Part shown: one piece after another, positions 50,014 through 63,282 of the stretch
Layout of the letters: the number at the start of each line of letters is the position of its first letter
Position numbering within the stretch: position 1 is the first letter of the stretch
NCBI RefSeq assembly: GCF_002101735.1
Contig: NZ_LQPE01000038.1
Coordinates: 62,001-126,000, forward strand
DNA length: 64,000 nucleotides
Source: Mycobacterium kyorinense
GTDB taxonomy: Bacteria > Actinomycetota > Actinomycetes > Mycobacteriales > Mycobacteriaceae
Direction of reading: 5' to 3'
Translations under genes and position numbers: made by a program
The notes under the pieces: model-generated
Databases searched by the model: none
What the model saw: the letters and a program-made list of their open reading frames with translations, nothing else
Told to the model about the DNA's origin: nothing

Positions 50014-50076
50014 CGCGAGCGTGCACAAAATGACGCTCTGCACGGCAGATCGACGTACAACCATGCACGCTCGCGG
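50014..50076. repeat. Dispersed intergenic palindromic repeat, copy 3
   Basis: About 62 bp with outer arms GCGAGCGTGCACAAAA and TGCACGCTCGC. The outer arms match copies 1 and 2, but the central part (TGACGCTCTGCACGG) is different. It lies between hisE and the sugar transporter gene, both on the minus strand. Confidence 0.6.
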
Positions 50077-50085
50077 CAGAGGGGG

Positions 50086-51483
50086 TTAGTCGTGCAGTAA
50101 CTCGGCGTGCATGTCTTCCAGCGCCACGCCGTTGGTCTCGCGCACCCAGCGCCACACGAACACGAACGACAGCACCGCGCACAGCGTGTAGAAGCCGTAG
50201 GCGAAGCCGAGCATGTGCCGCAGTGCCGGGAAGGTCACGGCGACTGTGGCGTTGGTGATCCACTGCGCGGTGGCCGCCAGTCCCGCCGCGGCCGCCCGGA
50301 TCCGGTTGGGGAACATCTCGCCCAGCAGCACCCACAGGATCGGGCCCCACGACACGCCGAACGCGACGACGAACAGGTTCGCGGCGACCAAGGCAACCAC
50401 CGCCGACGCGCCGGCGAGGTGCGGCTTGCCGTCGATGACCGGCGCGCTGGCGAAGACAATGGTCATTGTGGCCAGCATCACGGCCATGCCCGCCGAACCC
50501 GCCAGCAACAACGGCTTGCGGCCGACCTTGTCGATCAACGCGATGGCGATCAGGGTGATGATCACGTTGACCACCGAGGTGGCCAAAGCGATCGTGAACG
50601 ACCACCCCTCACCGAAGCCCACGTGCTCCCACAGCACATCGGAGTAGAAGAAGATCACCGTGATGCCGACGAGCTGCTGAAAACAGGCCACCCCCAGCCC
50701 CACCCACACGATCCCGTACAGGCCGCCGGTCGGCTTGCGCAAGTCACGCCAAGACGGCGGTGTTTCGCGCTGCAGCGTCTCGACGATCCGGTTCACGGTG
50801 GGAGCCACGTCGCGTTCGTCGAGCAGCAACGAGAGCACTTGGCGGGCTTGCGGAACCCGCTGTGAGGCAATGAGATACCGCGGTGATTCGGGGATGGTGA
50901 ACGCCAGCAAACCGTAGACCAGCGCTGGAATCATTTCTCCGATGAATGTCCAGCGCCAAGCGGCCATGCCCAGCCACAGTTCGCCGCGCGAGCCGCCCGC
51001 GATGTGAAACGGCAGCCAATTCACCGCCAGCGACAAAAAGATGCCGGACACGATCGCAAGCTGCTGCAACGAGCCGAGCCGGCCGCGGATGTCTGGCGGC
51101 GATATCTCGGCGATGTATGCCGGCCCGATCACCGATGCGACGCCGATGCCCAGACCACCCACGATGTGAAAGGCGATGAACATCCAGATGCTGCTCGCCA
51201 GCCCGGTACCCAGCCCGCAGGCGAAGACCAGCGCAGCGGCCAGCCGCATCATCGCCAGGCGGCCGGTGCGGTCGGCGATGCGTCCGGCGATCGTCGCTCC
51301 CGCCGCCGCCCCGAGCAGTCCCGAGGCCGCCGCGAACCCAAGGACGACGTTGCCGATCTGGAAGTCGGCCTGCAGCGCCCTCACCGCGCCGTTGGTCACG
51401 GACACGTCGTAGCCGAACAGCAGCCCACCGATCGCGGCCACCGACGCGAATCGAACAGCACGGGCGGTCACGTCGTTTCCCAC
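50086..51483 (-). CDS. Major facilitator sugar transporter (SP family)
   Basis: A 465-residue, 12-helix MFS sugar:H+ symporter. Sugar porter signatures are seen: [11 protein letters not shown] in helix 1, [13 protein letters not shown] (loop 2-3), PESPRYLIA after helix 6, and [12 protein letters not shown] near helix 10. Similar to M. tuberculosis SugI (Rv3331) by recall. Substrate unknown. It diverges from the enoyl-CoA hydratase gene across 23 bp. Confidence 0.9.
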   Translation of the reverse strand: MGNDVTARAVRFASVAAIGGLLFGYDVSVTNGAVRALQADFQIGNVVLGFAAASGLLGAAAGATIAGRIADRTGRLAMMRLAAALVFACGLGTGLASSIWMFIAFHIVGGLGIGVASVIGPAYIAEISPPDIRGRLGSLQQLAIVSGIFLSLAVNWLPFHIAGGSRGELWLGMAAWRWTFIGEMIPALVYGLLAFTIPESPRYLIASQRVPQARQVLSLLLDERDVAPTVNRIVETLQRETPPSWRDLRKPTGGLYGIVWVGLGVACFQQLVGITVIFFYSDVLWEHVGFGEGWSFTIALATSVVNVIITLIAIALIDKVGRKPLLLAGSAGMAVMLATMTIVFASAPVIDGKPHLAGASAVVALVAANLFVVAFGVSWGPILWVLLGEMFPNRIRAAAAGLAATAQWITNATVAVTFPALRHMLGFAYGFYTLCAVLSFVFVWRWVRETNGVALEDMHAELLHD

Positions 51484-51506
51484 GAGTTTCCAACGTACGG
51501 TGTGGC

Positions 51507-52277
51507 ATGAAGTTCTCCGAGATCGAGGTCGCCGTCGACGGCGCCCGGGCGACCATCACGCTGAACCGACCGGACAAGCTGAACCCGCTGTCCACTACTA
51601 CCCTGACCGAGTTGGTGGCCGCCGCGCGCCAGCTCGACACCCAGCCCAGTGTGAAGGTGGTGGTGATCTCTGGGCGGGGCCGAGCGTTCAGCGCCGGCGC
51701 CGACCTCGCGTCGTTCACTGCCGAGGGCGGGCCGCCGCCGCGTGAGGCGGCCGACGCCGGGCGGCGGATGGCCGACGCGATCGAGGCGATGCGGGCGGTG
51801 ACCGTCGCCCGGATCCACGGCCACTGCGTCGGCGGCGCGGTGGTGCTGGCCGCGGCCTGCGATCTGCGGATCGCCGCGGACGACACCCGCTTCTCGATTC
51901 CCGAGGTCGACCTGGGCATCCCGCTGGCCTGGGGCGGTATCCCCCGACTGGTGCGCGAGATCGGCCCGGCCCGGACCAAGGAGCTGGTAATGACCTGCCG
52001 CCCGTTCGGCGCCGCGGAGGCGTTGACGGCGGGCTTTTTGAACAGCGTGGTGCCCGCCGCCGAGCTCGACGCCGCGGTCGGCGAACTGGTCGGCGTGCTG
52101 GTCGACAAGTCGGCGCTGACCTTGACCGCCACCAAGCGGCACACCAACGCCGTCACCGAAGGCATGGTCGGCACCGCCCGCGCCTGGAACGACGCCGACT
52201 CGCTGGTCACCGCGCTGGGCGATCCCGAGTCCCGAGCAGCGGCGCAGGCCTACCTGACGCGCCTGGGCCGCGGTTAG
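51507..52277 (+). CDS. Enoyl-CoA hydratase/isomerase family protein
   Basis: A 256-residue crotonase-fold protein. The CoA-binding oxyanion loops are GRAFSAGADLASF and HGHCVGGAVVLAAACDLRIA, and PEVDLGIPLAWGGIPRLVREIG contains the position of the second acidic residue. In classic hydratases that position is Glu in a GTIPG context; here it differs, so hydratase activity is uncertain. Probable role in beta-oxidation or a related pathway. Its stop overlaps that of the convergent methyltransferase by four bases. Confidence 0.86.
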   Translation: MKFSEIEVAVDGARATITLNRPDKLNPLSTTTLTELVAAARQLDTQPSVKVVVISGRGRAFSAGADLASFTAEGGPPPREAADAGRRMADAIEAMRAVTVARIHGHCVGGAVVLAAACDLRIAADDTRFSIPEVDLGIPLAWGGIPRLVREIGPARTKELVMTCRPFGAAEALTAGFLNSVVPAAELDAAVGELVGVLVDKSALTLTATKRHTNAVTEGMVGTARAWNDADSLVTALGDPESRAAAQAYLTRLGRG

Positions 52278-53290
52278 CGCTCGGCGACGACGCCGAACAG
52301 CGGATCGGTGACGAGCAGACGGTGAAACGCGACGTCGCCGTACCCCGCGTGGGTGAGCGCGTCGACGAGTTCGCCGCGTTGCGGTAGTGGCCAACAACCC
52401 GCCGTCGCGCGCAACACGAGATCCAATTCGGCTGCCGACAGCGAACTTCCGGCGAACATCGAGGTCAGTACCAGCCGGCCGGTTGGGGCAAGGCGTCGTC
52501 GCAGCTCCGCAAACAAGGTCCGCCACTCCGCCGGCGGGAAGTAGTAGATGTTGTTGTGCAACGTGATCAGATCGAACGGGCCGGCGAGCTCCGCAAGGTC
52601 CGAGTCGCGAATGTCGGCGTGCAGTACCGCACAGCGATCGGCCAGTCCCCAGGCAGCCAGGTTGGCCTTCGCCAGCGCCACGACGCGCTCCGACAGGTCG
52701 ATGACGACCACGGACAACCGCGGGCACGCCTCCGCCGCGTGCCGGACGTAGATGCCTGTGCCACAACCGATTTCAAGCATCATGTGAGGGGATTGGTCTT
52801 CGACGACTCGACGGACGAACCGGGCGATGAATGGTTCGACCAGCCGCGAACCCCGTGCGACCACCTCGTCGTATTCCTCGAGGTATTGACCGCGTTCGCC
52901 GGTCCGTAGCCGCGCCGGCAGGTCGCGGTAGACGTCGCCGCGATAGTCGGCCAGCTCCGCAGTGAACCCGCGAAGACACTCGCCGTCGTGCGACGCCAAC
53001 GCGCGGATCCGGTTGCCTTTCAAGGAATATCGACCTTTGCGGCATCGCAGCTCACCGATCGCGACACCGACGTCCAGCAATCCCGTGAGCAAGTCGACGT
53101 CGCCGATGCTCAGGGTGCGGCCGAGTTCGTCGACGGTCGCCGGCCTGCGCAGCGCCGCTATCAAGCCAATCCGCTCGGCCGCGCCGAGAAAACGGATGCG
53201 ACTAAGCCCACGTGAGTCGGCAAGCAGTCCCAATGTGGCGCGCAGATTCTTCAACGCCTCGGTCGGGGGAAGCCACCACGTTGCGTGCAT
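52274..53290 (-). CDS. SAM-dependent methyltransferase with N-terminal winged-helix dimerisation domain
   Basis: A 338-residue protein. Residues about 40-110 look like the winged-helix dimerisation domain of O-methyltransferases (TVDELGRTLSIGDVDLLTGLL). The C-terminal Rossmann part has SAM motif I MLEIGCGTGIYVRHAAEA near residue 175 and motif II VVIDLSERVVALAK. Substrate unknown. The ATG at 53290 lies 17 bases after the metH stop on the same strand, so the two may be one transcript. The open frame upstream overlaps metH and is not homologous. Confidence 0.82.
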   Translation of the reverse strand: MHATWWLPPTEALKNLRATLGLLADSRGLSRIRFLGAAERIGLIAALRRPATVDELGRTLSIGDVDLLTGLLDVGVAIGELRCRKGRYSLKGNRIRALASHDGECLRGFTAELADYRGDVYRDLPARLRTGERGQYLEEYDEVVARGSRLVEPFIARFVRRVVEDQSPHMMLEIGCGTGIYVRHAAEACPRLSVVVIDLSERVVALAKANLAAWGLADRCAVLHADIRDSDLAELAGPFDLITLHNNIYYFPPAEWRTLFAELRRRLAPTGRLVLTSMFAGSSLSAAELDLVLRATAGCWPLPQRGELVDALTHAGYGDVAFHRLLVTDPLFGVVAER

Positions 53291-53307
53291 GCCGCTCAAC
53301 GCCGGCC

Positions 53308-57033
<3,726 letters not shown>

Positions 57034-57040
57034 GTACGTT

Positions 57041-57057
57041 CCTTCCGTAGCGGAAGG
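57041..57057 (-). promoter_or_regulatory. Hairpin over the metH ribosome-binding site
   Basis: Immediately before the metH GTG the minus strand reads CCTTCCGCTACGGAAGG, a perfect 7-bp stem with a 3-base loop. The 3' arm holds GGAAGG, the likely Shine-Dalgarno. Folding would hide it, so the hairpin could limit translation or serve as a protein or RNA switch site. No cobalamin or SAM riboswitch is recognisable in the 245-bp leader region. Confidence 0.55.
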
Positions 57058-57278
57058 CGTCCTTGACTCTGCCGAGCGTGGCGGATACCAGGGGGCGTGG
57101 CCCCTAAAAATCCGTTGCAACGCCTCTCGACGGTGAGAAGTCTACGTCGGCACCCGACATCTGGACGCCCGGCTCAGCTCGACCCGGTGGAAGTCATCCC
57201 CACAAGCATAGCCCGTCTATCAATTTGGGTCGGTTTGTCGCCACGTCGCCAGCTTCCCACAGGCTTTAGGCTGAGTTC

Positions 57279-58157
57279 GTGACCTCGCCGGATACCAGCG
57301 ACAGGCTGCCTGAACTGCACAACACGATCGTCGTGGCCGCGTTCGAGGGCTGGAACGACGCCGGCGACGCGGCCAGCGATGCCCTGGAGCACCTGGACGC
57401 CATCTGGGAGGCCGAGCCGATTGTCGAGATCGACGACGAGGCCTACTACGACTACCAGGTCAACCGGCCGGTGATCCGCCAGGTCGACGGCGTCACTCGG
57501 GAGCTGGTGTGGCCGTCGATGCGGATTTCGCACTGCCGACCGCCCGGCAGCGACCGCGACATCGTCCTGATGAACGGCGTGGAGCCCAACATGCGCTGGC
57601 GCACCTTCTGTGCCGAGCTGCTGGCCATCGCCGACAAACTCAACGTCGACACCGTGGTGATCCTGGGCGCATTGCTGGCCGACACGCCGCACACCCGGCC
57701 GGTGCCGGTGTCCGGCGCGGCGTACTCGCCGGAGTCGGCGCGCCGCTTCGGGCTGCAGGAGACTCGCTATGAGGGGCCGACGGGCATCGCCGGGGTGTTC
57801 CAGGACGCCTGCGTGGCCGCGGGCATCCCCGCGGTCACGTTCTGGGCGGCGGTGCCGCACTACGTGTCGCAGCCGCCCAACCCAAAGGCGACGGTGGCGC
57901 TGCTGCGCCGCGTCGAGGATGTGCTCGACATCGAGGTGCCGCTGGGCGACCTGCCGGCGCAGGCCGAGGAGTGGGAGCAGGCGGTCAGCGAGATGACCGC
58001 CGAGGACGACGAAATCGCCGAGTACGTGGCCTCGTTGGAGCAGCGCGGCGACGCCGAGGTCGACATGCACGAGGCGCTGGGCAAGATCGACGGCGACGCG
58101 CTGGCGGCCGAGTTCGAGCGCTACCTGCGGCGCCGACGTCCGGGCTACGGGCGCTAG
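57279..58157 (+). CDS. PAC2-family protein (Rv2125 type), proteasome-assembly-chaperone-like
   Basis: A 292-residue PAC2 (DUF75) protein, the same length as M. tuberculosis Rv2125, whose structure has been solved. It contains the family motifs VAAFEGWNDAGDAAS, LNGVEPNMRW-like (VLMNGVEPNMRW) and the alpha/beta core ending VTFWAAVPHYV. It has an acidic, helical C-terminal part. Function unknown; a link to the proteasome has been suggested only from the fold. The start is a GTG at 57279. Confidence 0.9.
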   Translation: MTSPDTSDRLPELHNTIVVAAFEGWNDAGDAASDALEHLDAIWEAEPIVEIDDEAYYDYQVNRPVIRQVDGVTRELVWPSMRISHCRPPGSDRDIVLMNGVEPNMRWRTFCAELLAIADKLNVDTVVILGALLADTPHTRPVPVSGAAYSPESARRFGLQETRYEGPTGIAGVFQDACVAAGIPAVTFWAAVPHYVSQPPNPKATVALLRRVEDVLDIEVPLGDLPAQAEEWEQAVSEMTAEDDEIAEYVASLEQRGDAEVDMHEALGKIDGDALAAEFERYLRRRRPGYGR

Positions 58158-58197
58158 TAGCAATTTGCGGCGACTCGACAAGATGAGGCACGGCCCG

Positions 58198-59343
58198 ATG
58201 ATGTCCAGCCGCAGTGATCCGGTCGCGCCGCTGTGGCGGGCGGCGCAGGTCTTTCGTCTGCTGAGTTGCCTGTATGCGTTGGGGTTTCAGGTCGCGATCA
58301 ATGCCGATTTGCGCCGGCCCGCGCTGGCGTGGGTGTTGTGCGCGGTTCTACTCGGGTTCGGCGTGGTGTGCGCGGTCGCTTATCTGCAGGGGTTTGGGCG
58401 GCGGCCGGCGTGGGTGCTCGCCGAGATCGTGGTCGTGGTCGTGTTGATGTGCTCGAACAGGGTTGTGGCGTCGGCGCAGTGGGCGTCGGACAACCAGACG
58501 TGGCCCACGACGTTATGGGCGACCAATCCGACGATTTCTGCGGCGTTGCTGTTCGGCCCTGCCGGCGGCATGGTGACGGGAATGGCCGTGATGGCAACCA
58601 ATTTCGCCGTAAAAAATTACTTCACCCTGGACATGACCCATAACGCCACCCTCATTGTCGAGATCGCGCTCGGGTTGGCCATTGGCATGGCCGCACAGAC
58701 TGCTCGGCGTGCCCACGAGGAGCTGCAGCAGGCGATCCGGCTGTCGGTCGCGGTCGAGGAACGCGAACGCCTGTCGCGTCATGTTCATGACGGTGTGATC
58801 CAGGTGCTGGCGCTGGTATCCAAACGTGGCCGCGAGATCGGTGGCGACGCCGCCGAACTGGCGGATTTGGCGGGTGAACAGGAACGGGCGTTGCGCCGGC
58901 TGGTGGCCTCGGCGGACTTGCCGCGCGACGGCGACGCGACAACGGTCGACATCCGCACCCTGTTGACCCGCAGGCAAGACGAGCGGGTGTCGATCAGCTT
59001 GCCGGCCACGCCGGTGCCGCTGGTGCGGCATGTGGCTGACGAGCTCGACGCGGCGGTCGGCAACGCGCTGGACAACGTGCGCTTTCATGCGGGTCCGGAT
59101 GCCCGGGCGTTCGTGCTGCTGGAGGATCTGGGGGACGCGGTGACCGTCAGTGTCCGCGACGATGGTGTGGGCATTCCCGTCGGCCGCCTCGACGAGGCGG
59201 CCCGGCAAGGACATGTCGGGATCTCGAAATCCATCGTCGGACGCCTGGCCGCGCTGGGCGGCAGCGCGCGTCTGAGCACCGATGTCGGCGCGGGCACCGA
59301 ATGGGAGCTCACGGTCCCACGGGCGGAACAACATGGTGGCTGA
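58198..59343 (+). CDS. Membrane sensor histidine kinase, MacS-like (DUF5931 N-terminus)
   Basis: A 381-residue sensor kinase with about five or six hydrophobic segments in residues 10-175 (DUF5931-like) and a HisKA_3/HATPase pair. The phospho-accepting histidine is in ERERLSRHVHDGVIQVLALV, the N-box around GNALDNVRFHA and G1 in RDDGVGIPVG. The layout and the VHDGVIQVLALV motif are those of Streptomyces MacS. ATGs at 58198 and 58201 are both usable. It overlaps the response-regulator gene by 11 bases, so the pair is co-translated. The signal is unknown. Confidence 0.87.
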   Translation: MMSSRSDPVAPLWRAAQVFRLLSCLYALGFQVAINADLRRPALAWVLCAVLLGFGVVCAVAYLQGFGRRPAWVLAEIVVVVVLMCSNRVVASAQWASDNQTWPTTLWATNPTISAALLFGPAGGMVTGMAVMATNFAVKNYFTLDMTHNATLIVEIALGLAIGMAAQTARRAHEELQQAIRLSVAVEERERLSRHVHDGVIQVLALVSKRGREIGGDAAELADLAGEQERALRRLVASADLPRDGDATTVDIRTLLTRRQDERVSISLPATPVPLVRHVADELDAAVGNALDNVRFHAGPDARAFVLLEDLGDAVTVSVRDDGVGIPVGRLDEAARQGHVGISKSIVGRLAALGGSARLSTDVGAGTEWELTVPRAEQHGG

Positions 59344-59992
59344 ACAGGCGTCGTTGACGGTGATGGTGGTCGACGACCATCCGATCTGGCGTGACGCGGT
59401 GGCCCGCGACCTCGCCGAGGGCGGCTTCACCGTGGTCGCTACCGCCGACGGCGTGGCCTCGGCGCGGCGGCGCGCCGCGGTGGTCAAACCCGACGTTGTA
59501 CTGATGGACATGCGGCTCGCCGACGGCGACGGCGTGCAAGCCACCACCGCGGTGCTGGAGGTCTCGCCGTCTTCACGGGTGCTGGTGCTGTCGGCCTCCG
59601 ACGAGCGTGACGATGTCTTGCAGGCGGTGAAGGCCGGCGCGCTGGGGTATCTGGTCAAGAGCGCATCGAGCGCCGAGCTCGCGCAGGCGGTGCGCGCCAC
59701 CGCGGCGGGCCGGGCGGTGTTCACTCCCGGTTTGGCGGGGCTGGTGTTGGGTGAGTATCGCCGCCTGCAACGCGCTCCGCAGGCGGGCCCGGCCACTCCG
59801 GCGCTGACGGAGCGGGAGACCGAGGTATTGCGTTTAGTCGCAAAGGGGCTGTCCGCCAAGCAGATCGCCGGCAGGCTGTCGTTGAGTCACCGCACGGTGG
59901 AAAACCATGTTCAGGCGACTTTCCGTAAGCTTCAGGTCGCTAACCGGGTGGAGTTGACCCGCTACGCCATCGAGCACGGCTTGCACGAATAG
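59333..59992 (+). CDS. Response regulator, NarL/LuxR type (MacR-like)
   Basis: A 219-residue regulator. The receiver domain (10-125) has the acidic pair VVDDH, the phospho-acceptor Asp in VVLMDMRLADGDG, and Lys in GYLVKSA. The C-terminal LuxR helix-turn-helix has LTEREVLRL-like (TERETEVLRLVAKGLS) and SLSHRTVENHVQATFRKL. It is the partner of the preceding kinase. The next gene is preceded by a MacR-like palindrome, which suggests its direct target. Confidence 0.92.
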   Translation: MVAEQASLTVMVVDDHPIWRDAVARDLAEGGFTVVATADGVASARRRAAVVKPDVVLMDMRLADGDGVQATTAVLEVSPSSRVLVLSASDERDDVLQAVKAGALGYLVKSASSAELAQAVRATAAGRAVFTPGLAGLVLGEYRRLQRAPQAGPATPALTERETEVLRLVAKGLSAKQIAGRLSLSHRTVENHVQATFRKLQVANRVELTRYAIEHGLHE

Positions 59993-60003
59993 CGGGCTGA
60001 AAT

Positions 60004-60019
60004 CAGGTAGTTCTACTCA
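60004..60019. promoter_or_regulatory. MacR-like palindromic operator
   Basis: The 16-bp sequence CAGGTAGTTCTACTCA has a central palindrome GTAG-TT-CTAC, and its right half TACTCA equals the half-site of the Streptomyces MacR consensus TGAGTACNNGTACTCA. It lies 12 bp after the response-regulator stop and 36 bp before the DUF2339 start. It is proposed as the regulator's binding site; this rests on sequence likeness only. Confidence 0.5.
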
Positions 60020-60054
60020 TCCATTTCGATCGGTTGCCCGCGATCGTGGCAGCT

Positions 60055-61914
60055 ATGACCGATCCGCATGTCGTTATCACCCGATTGTCTGCTGACTTCG
60101 AGTCGATCTCGCGGCAGATGTCACGAGTCTCGACGGACCTGGCCGAACTCGACCGCTACTTCGCGTCGTGGGCGGCCGGCCCGCAGTCGACGCCTGCCCC
60201 GACGCCGTCCCCGGTCGCGCCCGCACTCACCTCGCCGGCGACACCACCAGCCCCGGCCAAGCCCCGGTCCACACCACCGCCCGCCGCTACCCGGCCGGCG
60301 CAGGCGCAGCGCACAGAACCACCGCCGCCACCGGGCTGGCTGCCGCCGAGCACCCGCACACCGTGGGAGCCGCGGGAGTGGCGGCTCCCGGATTCGGCTC
60401 TGATCGGCAAGATCCTCGCGGTCGCCGGGGTGGCCGTCACGTTGGTCGGTGTCGTGCTGCTGCTGGTTTTAGCCGCCAAGGCCGGCCTGCTGAGCCCGCA
60501 GATCAGGGTGGCCGGCGGCGGCGCGCTTGCGGTCGCACTAGTGACGGTCGGCGCCCGGCTGCACAGCCGGCCGGGTGGGCGCGTCGGCGCGATCGCGCTG
60601 GCCGCCACCGGTATTGCGACTGGCTACCTCGACGTCATCGCCGTGACCACGATCTACCGCTGGGTGCCGGCCGCGGCCGGGCTGGCGATCGCCGCCGCCG
60701 TGGGCGGTGCAGGCCTGGCTCTGGCGCGGAGGTGGGACTCCGAACACCTCGGATTGCTGGTAGTCGTCCCGTTGATCGGCCTGGCGCCCGCCATCACGCA
60801 CGGCGTCGATCTCATGGTCATCGGTTTCATGCTCGCCCTGTCGGTGGCGGCCCTGGCGGTGCAGTGGGGCAAGGACTGGATCTGGATGTACGCCGCGCGC
60901 ATCGCCGCCCCCACCGTGCCTGCGCTGATCGCCCTTGCCACGATCGGCGCCGACGACCCGTGGCTGGTGGGCGTGGCCTGCGGCCTGGCCGCGCTGCTGG
61001 CCATCGTGTCCGGGCTCGCGCTCGCGTCCACCATCACCAACACGACCGCGCTCGCTGTTTTGGCGGCGGTGGGAACCCTGCCGGTGCTGGCCTGCGGCGT
61101 GGCGGTCGACCGCGTGCTGGCCACGCTGTTGACCGCCAGCCTCGCCGCGGGCCTGCTCGCACTGGTCGTGCTGGGCCGCGAACTGCCCCGCATCGTCGTG
61201 CAGGTCTGGTCAGTGCTGTCCGCAGCGTCGGCGCTCATCGCAGTCACCACCGCGTTCAACGGCTACCTCGAAGCGCCAGTGCTGCTGGCGATGGCCATCG
61301 TTGTCGCGGTCGCGGGCCGGCGCGACGCGATCGCCCGTTGGGTGGCAGCAGGATTCGGCTTTTTCGGCCTGGCCGCATACCTGCACTACGCCCCGCCGGG
61401 CAACCTGTTGACGGGCACCACGGTGCCGACCTCGGTCGCGGTCGCCACGCTGGTCACCAGCCTGCTGGTGATCGCCTATGTGGCGGCCATGGCGCCGGTG
61501 CACACCCTGATCGACGCACGCGATCCCGACCTCACCCGGCTGCTGGCCATCGCCGGCGCAGCGCAACTCGTCTACGCCGTCACCATGTTCACCGTGACCG
61601 CCGGCGTCCTGATCGGCGGCACCAGCGACGGGTTCCTGGCCGGGCACATGGCGGCCACGATCTGCTGGATCGCCATGGCCGCCACGCTTTTCGGCTACGC
61701 GCGCCGAGTGTCGAACCAGAGGCGGGCGATCGCGGTGATCGGCGCTCTGGCGCTGACCGCAGCAGCCACGGCCAAGCTGTTCCTGTTCGATCTGGGCACT
61801 CTCGACGGCATCTTCCGGGTGACCGCCTTCATCGTCGTGGGCCTGGTGCTGCTCGCCATGGGCACCGGTTACGCCCGCTCCCTGGCCCAGCGCGACCGCA
61901 GTCTCCAACACTGA
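60055..61914 (+). CDS. DUF2339 multi-spanning membrane protein
   Basis: A 619-residue protein. The N-terminal 45 residues form a helical, possibly coiled-coil segment (LSADFESISRQMSRVSTDLAELDRYF), then a Pro/Ala/Thr-rich linker to about 115, then 14 or more hydrophobic segments from SALIGKILAVAGVAVTLVG to the C-terminus. This is the DUF2339 plan; function unknown, envelope role presumed. The ATG at 60055 is preferred (MTDPHVVITRLS). It is followed at 46 bp by the acyltransferase gene. Confidence 0.85.
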   Translation: MTDPHVVITRLSADFESISRQMSRVSTDLAELDRYFASWAAGPQSTPAPTPSPVAPALTSPATPPAPAKPRSTPPPAATRPAQAQRTEPPPPPGWLPPSTRTPWEPREWRLPDSALIGKILAVAGVAVTLVGVVLLLVLAAKAGLLSPQIRVAGGGALAVALVTVGARLHSRPGGRVGAIALAATGIATGYLDVIAVTTIYRWVPAAAGLAIAAAVGGAGLALARRWDSEHLGLLVVVPLIGLAPAITHGVDLMVIGFMLALSVAALAVQWGKDWIWMYAARIAAPTVPALIALATIGADDPWLVGVACGLAALLAIVSGLALASTITNTTALAVLAAVGTLPVLACGVAVDRVLATLLTASLAAGLLALVVLGRELPRIVVQVWSVLSAASALIAVTTAFNGYLEAPVLLAMAIVVAVAGRRDAIARWVAAGFGFFGLAAYLHYAPPGNLLTGTTVPTSVAVATLVTSLLVIAYVAAMAPVHTLIDARDPDLTRLLAIAGAAQLVYAVTMFTVTAGVLIGGTSDGFLAGHMAATICWIAMAATLFGYARRVSNQRRAIAVIGALALTAAATAKLFLFDLGTLDGIFRVTAFIVVGLVLLAMGTGYARSLAQRDRSLQH

Positions 61915-61960
61915 CTCACCACCGCGAAAACCGCTTCACCGAAAGGAATCTGAACACACC

Positions 61961-63265
61961 ATGACAACGTTGACTGGACTTCCCACACCCGACGAGCTGG
62001 CGGCCGCCACCCCGGCCGGGCGCGACCGCGCACTAGACGTCATCCGCATCACGTCGCTGATCGCAGTAGTTGCCGGCCACACCGTCATGGCGATCAGCAC
62101 CATCCGCGGCGGCGTGCTCATCTGGGACAACCTGCTCACCAAATCCGTTGTATTCCAAGCCTTGACGTGGGTCTTCCAGATCATGCCGCTGTTCTTCTTC
62201 GCCGGCGCCGCCGCATGCCTGACGTCCTGGCAGCCCGGCACGAACTGGGGCAACTGGCTGATGACACGTTGCACGCGACTGTTCCGGCCGGTGTTCTACT
62301 ACCTCGGGTTCTGGGCGATCGCGCTGACCGCCCTGCATCTTGTTCTGCCCCAACACGTCTACGACCCGATCGCCGGTGTCAGCACCCAGGCGCTGTGGTT
62401 CCTCGGCGCCTACGTGTTAGTGCTCGCCGCCATGCCAGCGCTGTACCGGATCACGACCACCGCCCGCCTGGCCGCCGCTGTGACCGCCGTCTACGGGGCC
62501 ATCGCCGTCATCGACGTCGTCCGGCTGCATTGGCCTGCCGCAACCTCGCTCGGCTATCTGAACCTCGCGGTCTGGTTGATCCCGGCCATGTTCGGCGTCG
62601 CCTACCGCCGCCAGCTGCTCACCGGCCGCACCGCCCTCATGGTCGCTGCCGCGGTGTTCGCGGTGAACGCCGCCCTGGTGTGGTGGGGGCCGTACCAGGT
62701 GAGCATGGTCGGCACCGGCGACCACCACCTGTCCAACACCAGCCCACCGTCGCTGCTGATGGCCGGCCACTCCATCGTGCTGAGCCTCGTGGCGATCGCC
62801 GCCGCCCCGGCGATCAGCCGGTGGGCGCAGCGGCCACGCGTGTGGTGGTGGACAGCGCTCGGCAATTCCGGTGCCATGACGCTCTATTTGTGGCATATCC
62901 CCGCACTGCTGGGCATCCATCTGCTCTTCGACGAGCTCGGCCTGCCCCGCTACCCCGGCCAGCCCCATTTCGCCGTGGTCACCGTCGCGCAGCTGCTGCT
63001 GATGGCCGGCGTCGTCGCAACCCTGTTCATCGCACTACGGCCCTTGGAAAACAACCCTCTGCCAGGCTGGGACCGCGCCGCGCCCGTCAAGACCGCCGGG
63101 CGCGGCCGGGTAATCGGCGCGCTGCTGTGCGTAGCCGGGGCCGCGACATTGGTGTCGATCCACTGGGGCCTCAAAGATGTCGGCCTGTACTTCCAAGCCA
63201 CCACCGTGACCGCGCTCATCGCCGCCCGAGCCCTCGCGCCGACGCGGCCCCACATCAAGCTCTGA
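61961..63265 (+). CDS. Acyltransferase-3 (OafA-like) membrane protein
   Basis: A 434-residue membrane protein with about ten transmembrane segments, of the acyltransferase 3 family that moves acyl groups onto sugars or lipids of the envelope. It has the N-terminal RALDVIRITSLIAVVAGHTVM with the family's catalytic His, the RLFRPVFYYLGFW segment and a later LYLWHIPAL. The ribosome-binding site AAAGGA lies before the ATG. It probably belongs to the operon with the DUF2339 gene under the MacSR-like system. It converges with mshC. Confidence 0.88.
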   Translation: MTTLTGLPTPDELAAATPAGRDRALDVIRITSLIAVVAGHTVMAISTIRGGVLIWDNLLTKSVVFQALTWVFQIMPLFFFAGAAACLTSWQPGTNWGNWLMTRCTRLFRPVFYYLGFWAIALTALHLVLPQHVYDPIAGVSTQALWFLGAYVLVLAAMPALYRITTTARLAAAVTAVYGAIAVIDVVRLHWPAATSLGYLNLAVWLIPAMFGVAYRRQLLTGRTALMVAAAVFAVNAALVWWGPYQVSMVGTGDHHLSNTSPPSLLMAGHSIVLSLVAIAAAPAISRWAQRPRVWWWTALGNSGAMTLYLWHIPALLGIHLLFDELGLPRYPGQPHFAVVTVAQLLLMAGVVATLFIALRPLENNPLPGWDRAAPVKTAGRGRVIGALLCVAGAATLVSIHWGLKDVGLYFQATTVTALIAARALAPTRPHIKL

Positions 63266-63282
63266 CGCAGCCACGGCGAGCG

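Noticed and set aside
57034..57278. Possible cobalamin or SAM riboswitch before metH
   Set aside because: No B12-box or SAM-IV/SAM-II core motif is seen on the minus strand; only the short hairpin at the ribosome-binding site is convincing.
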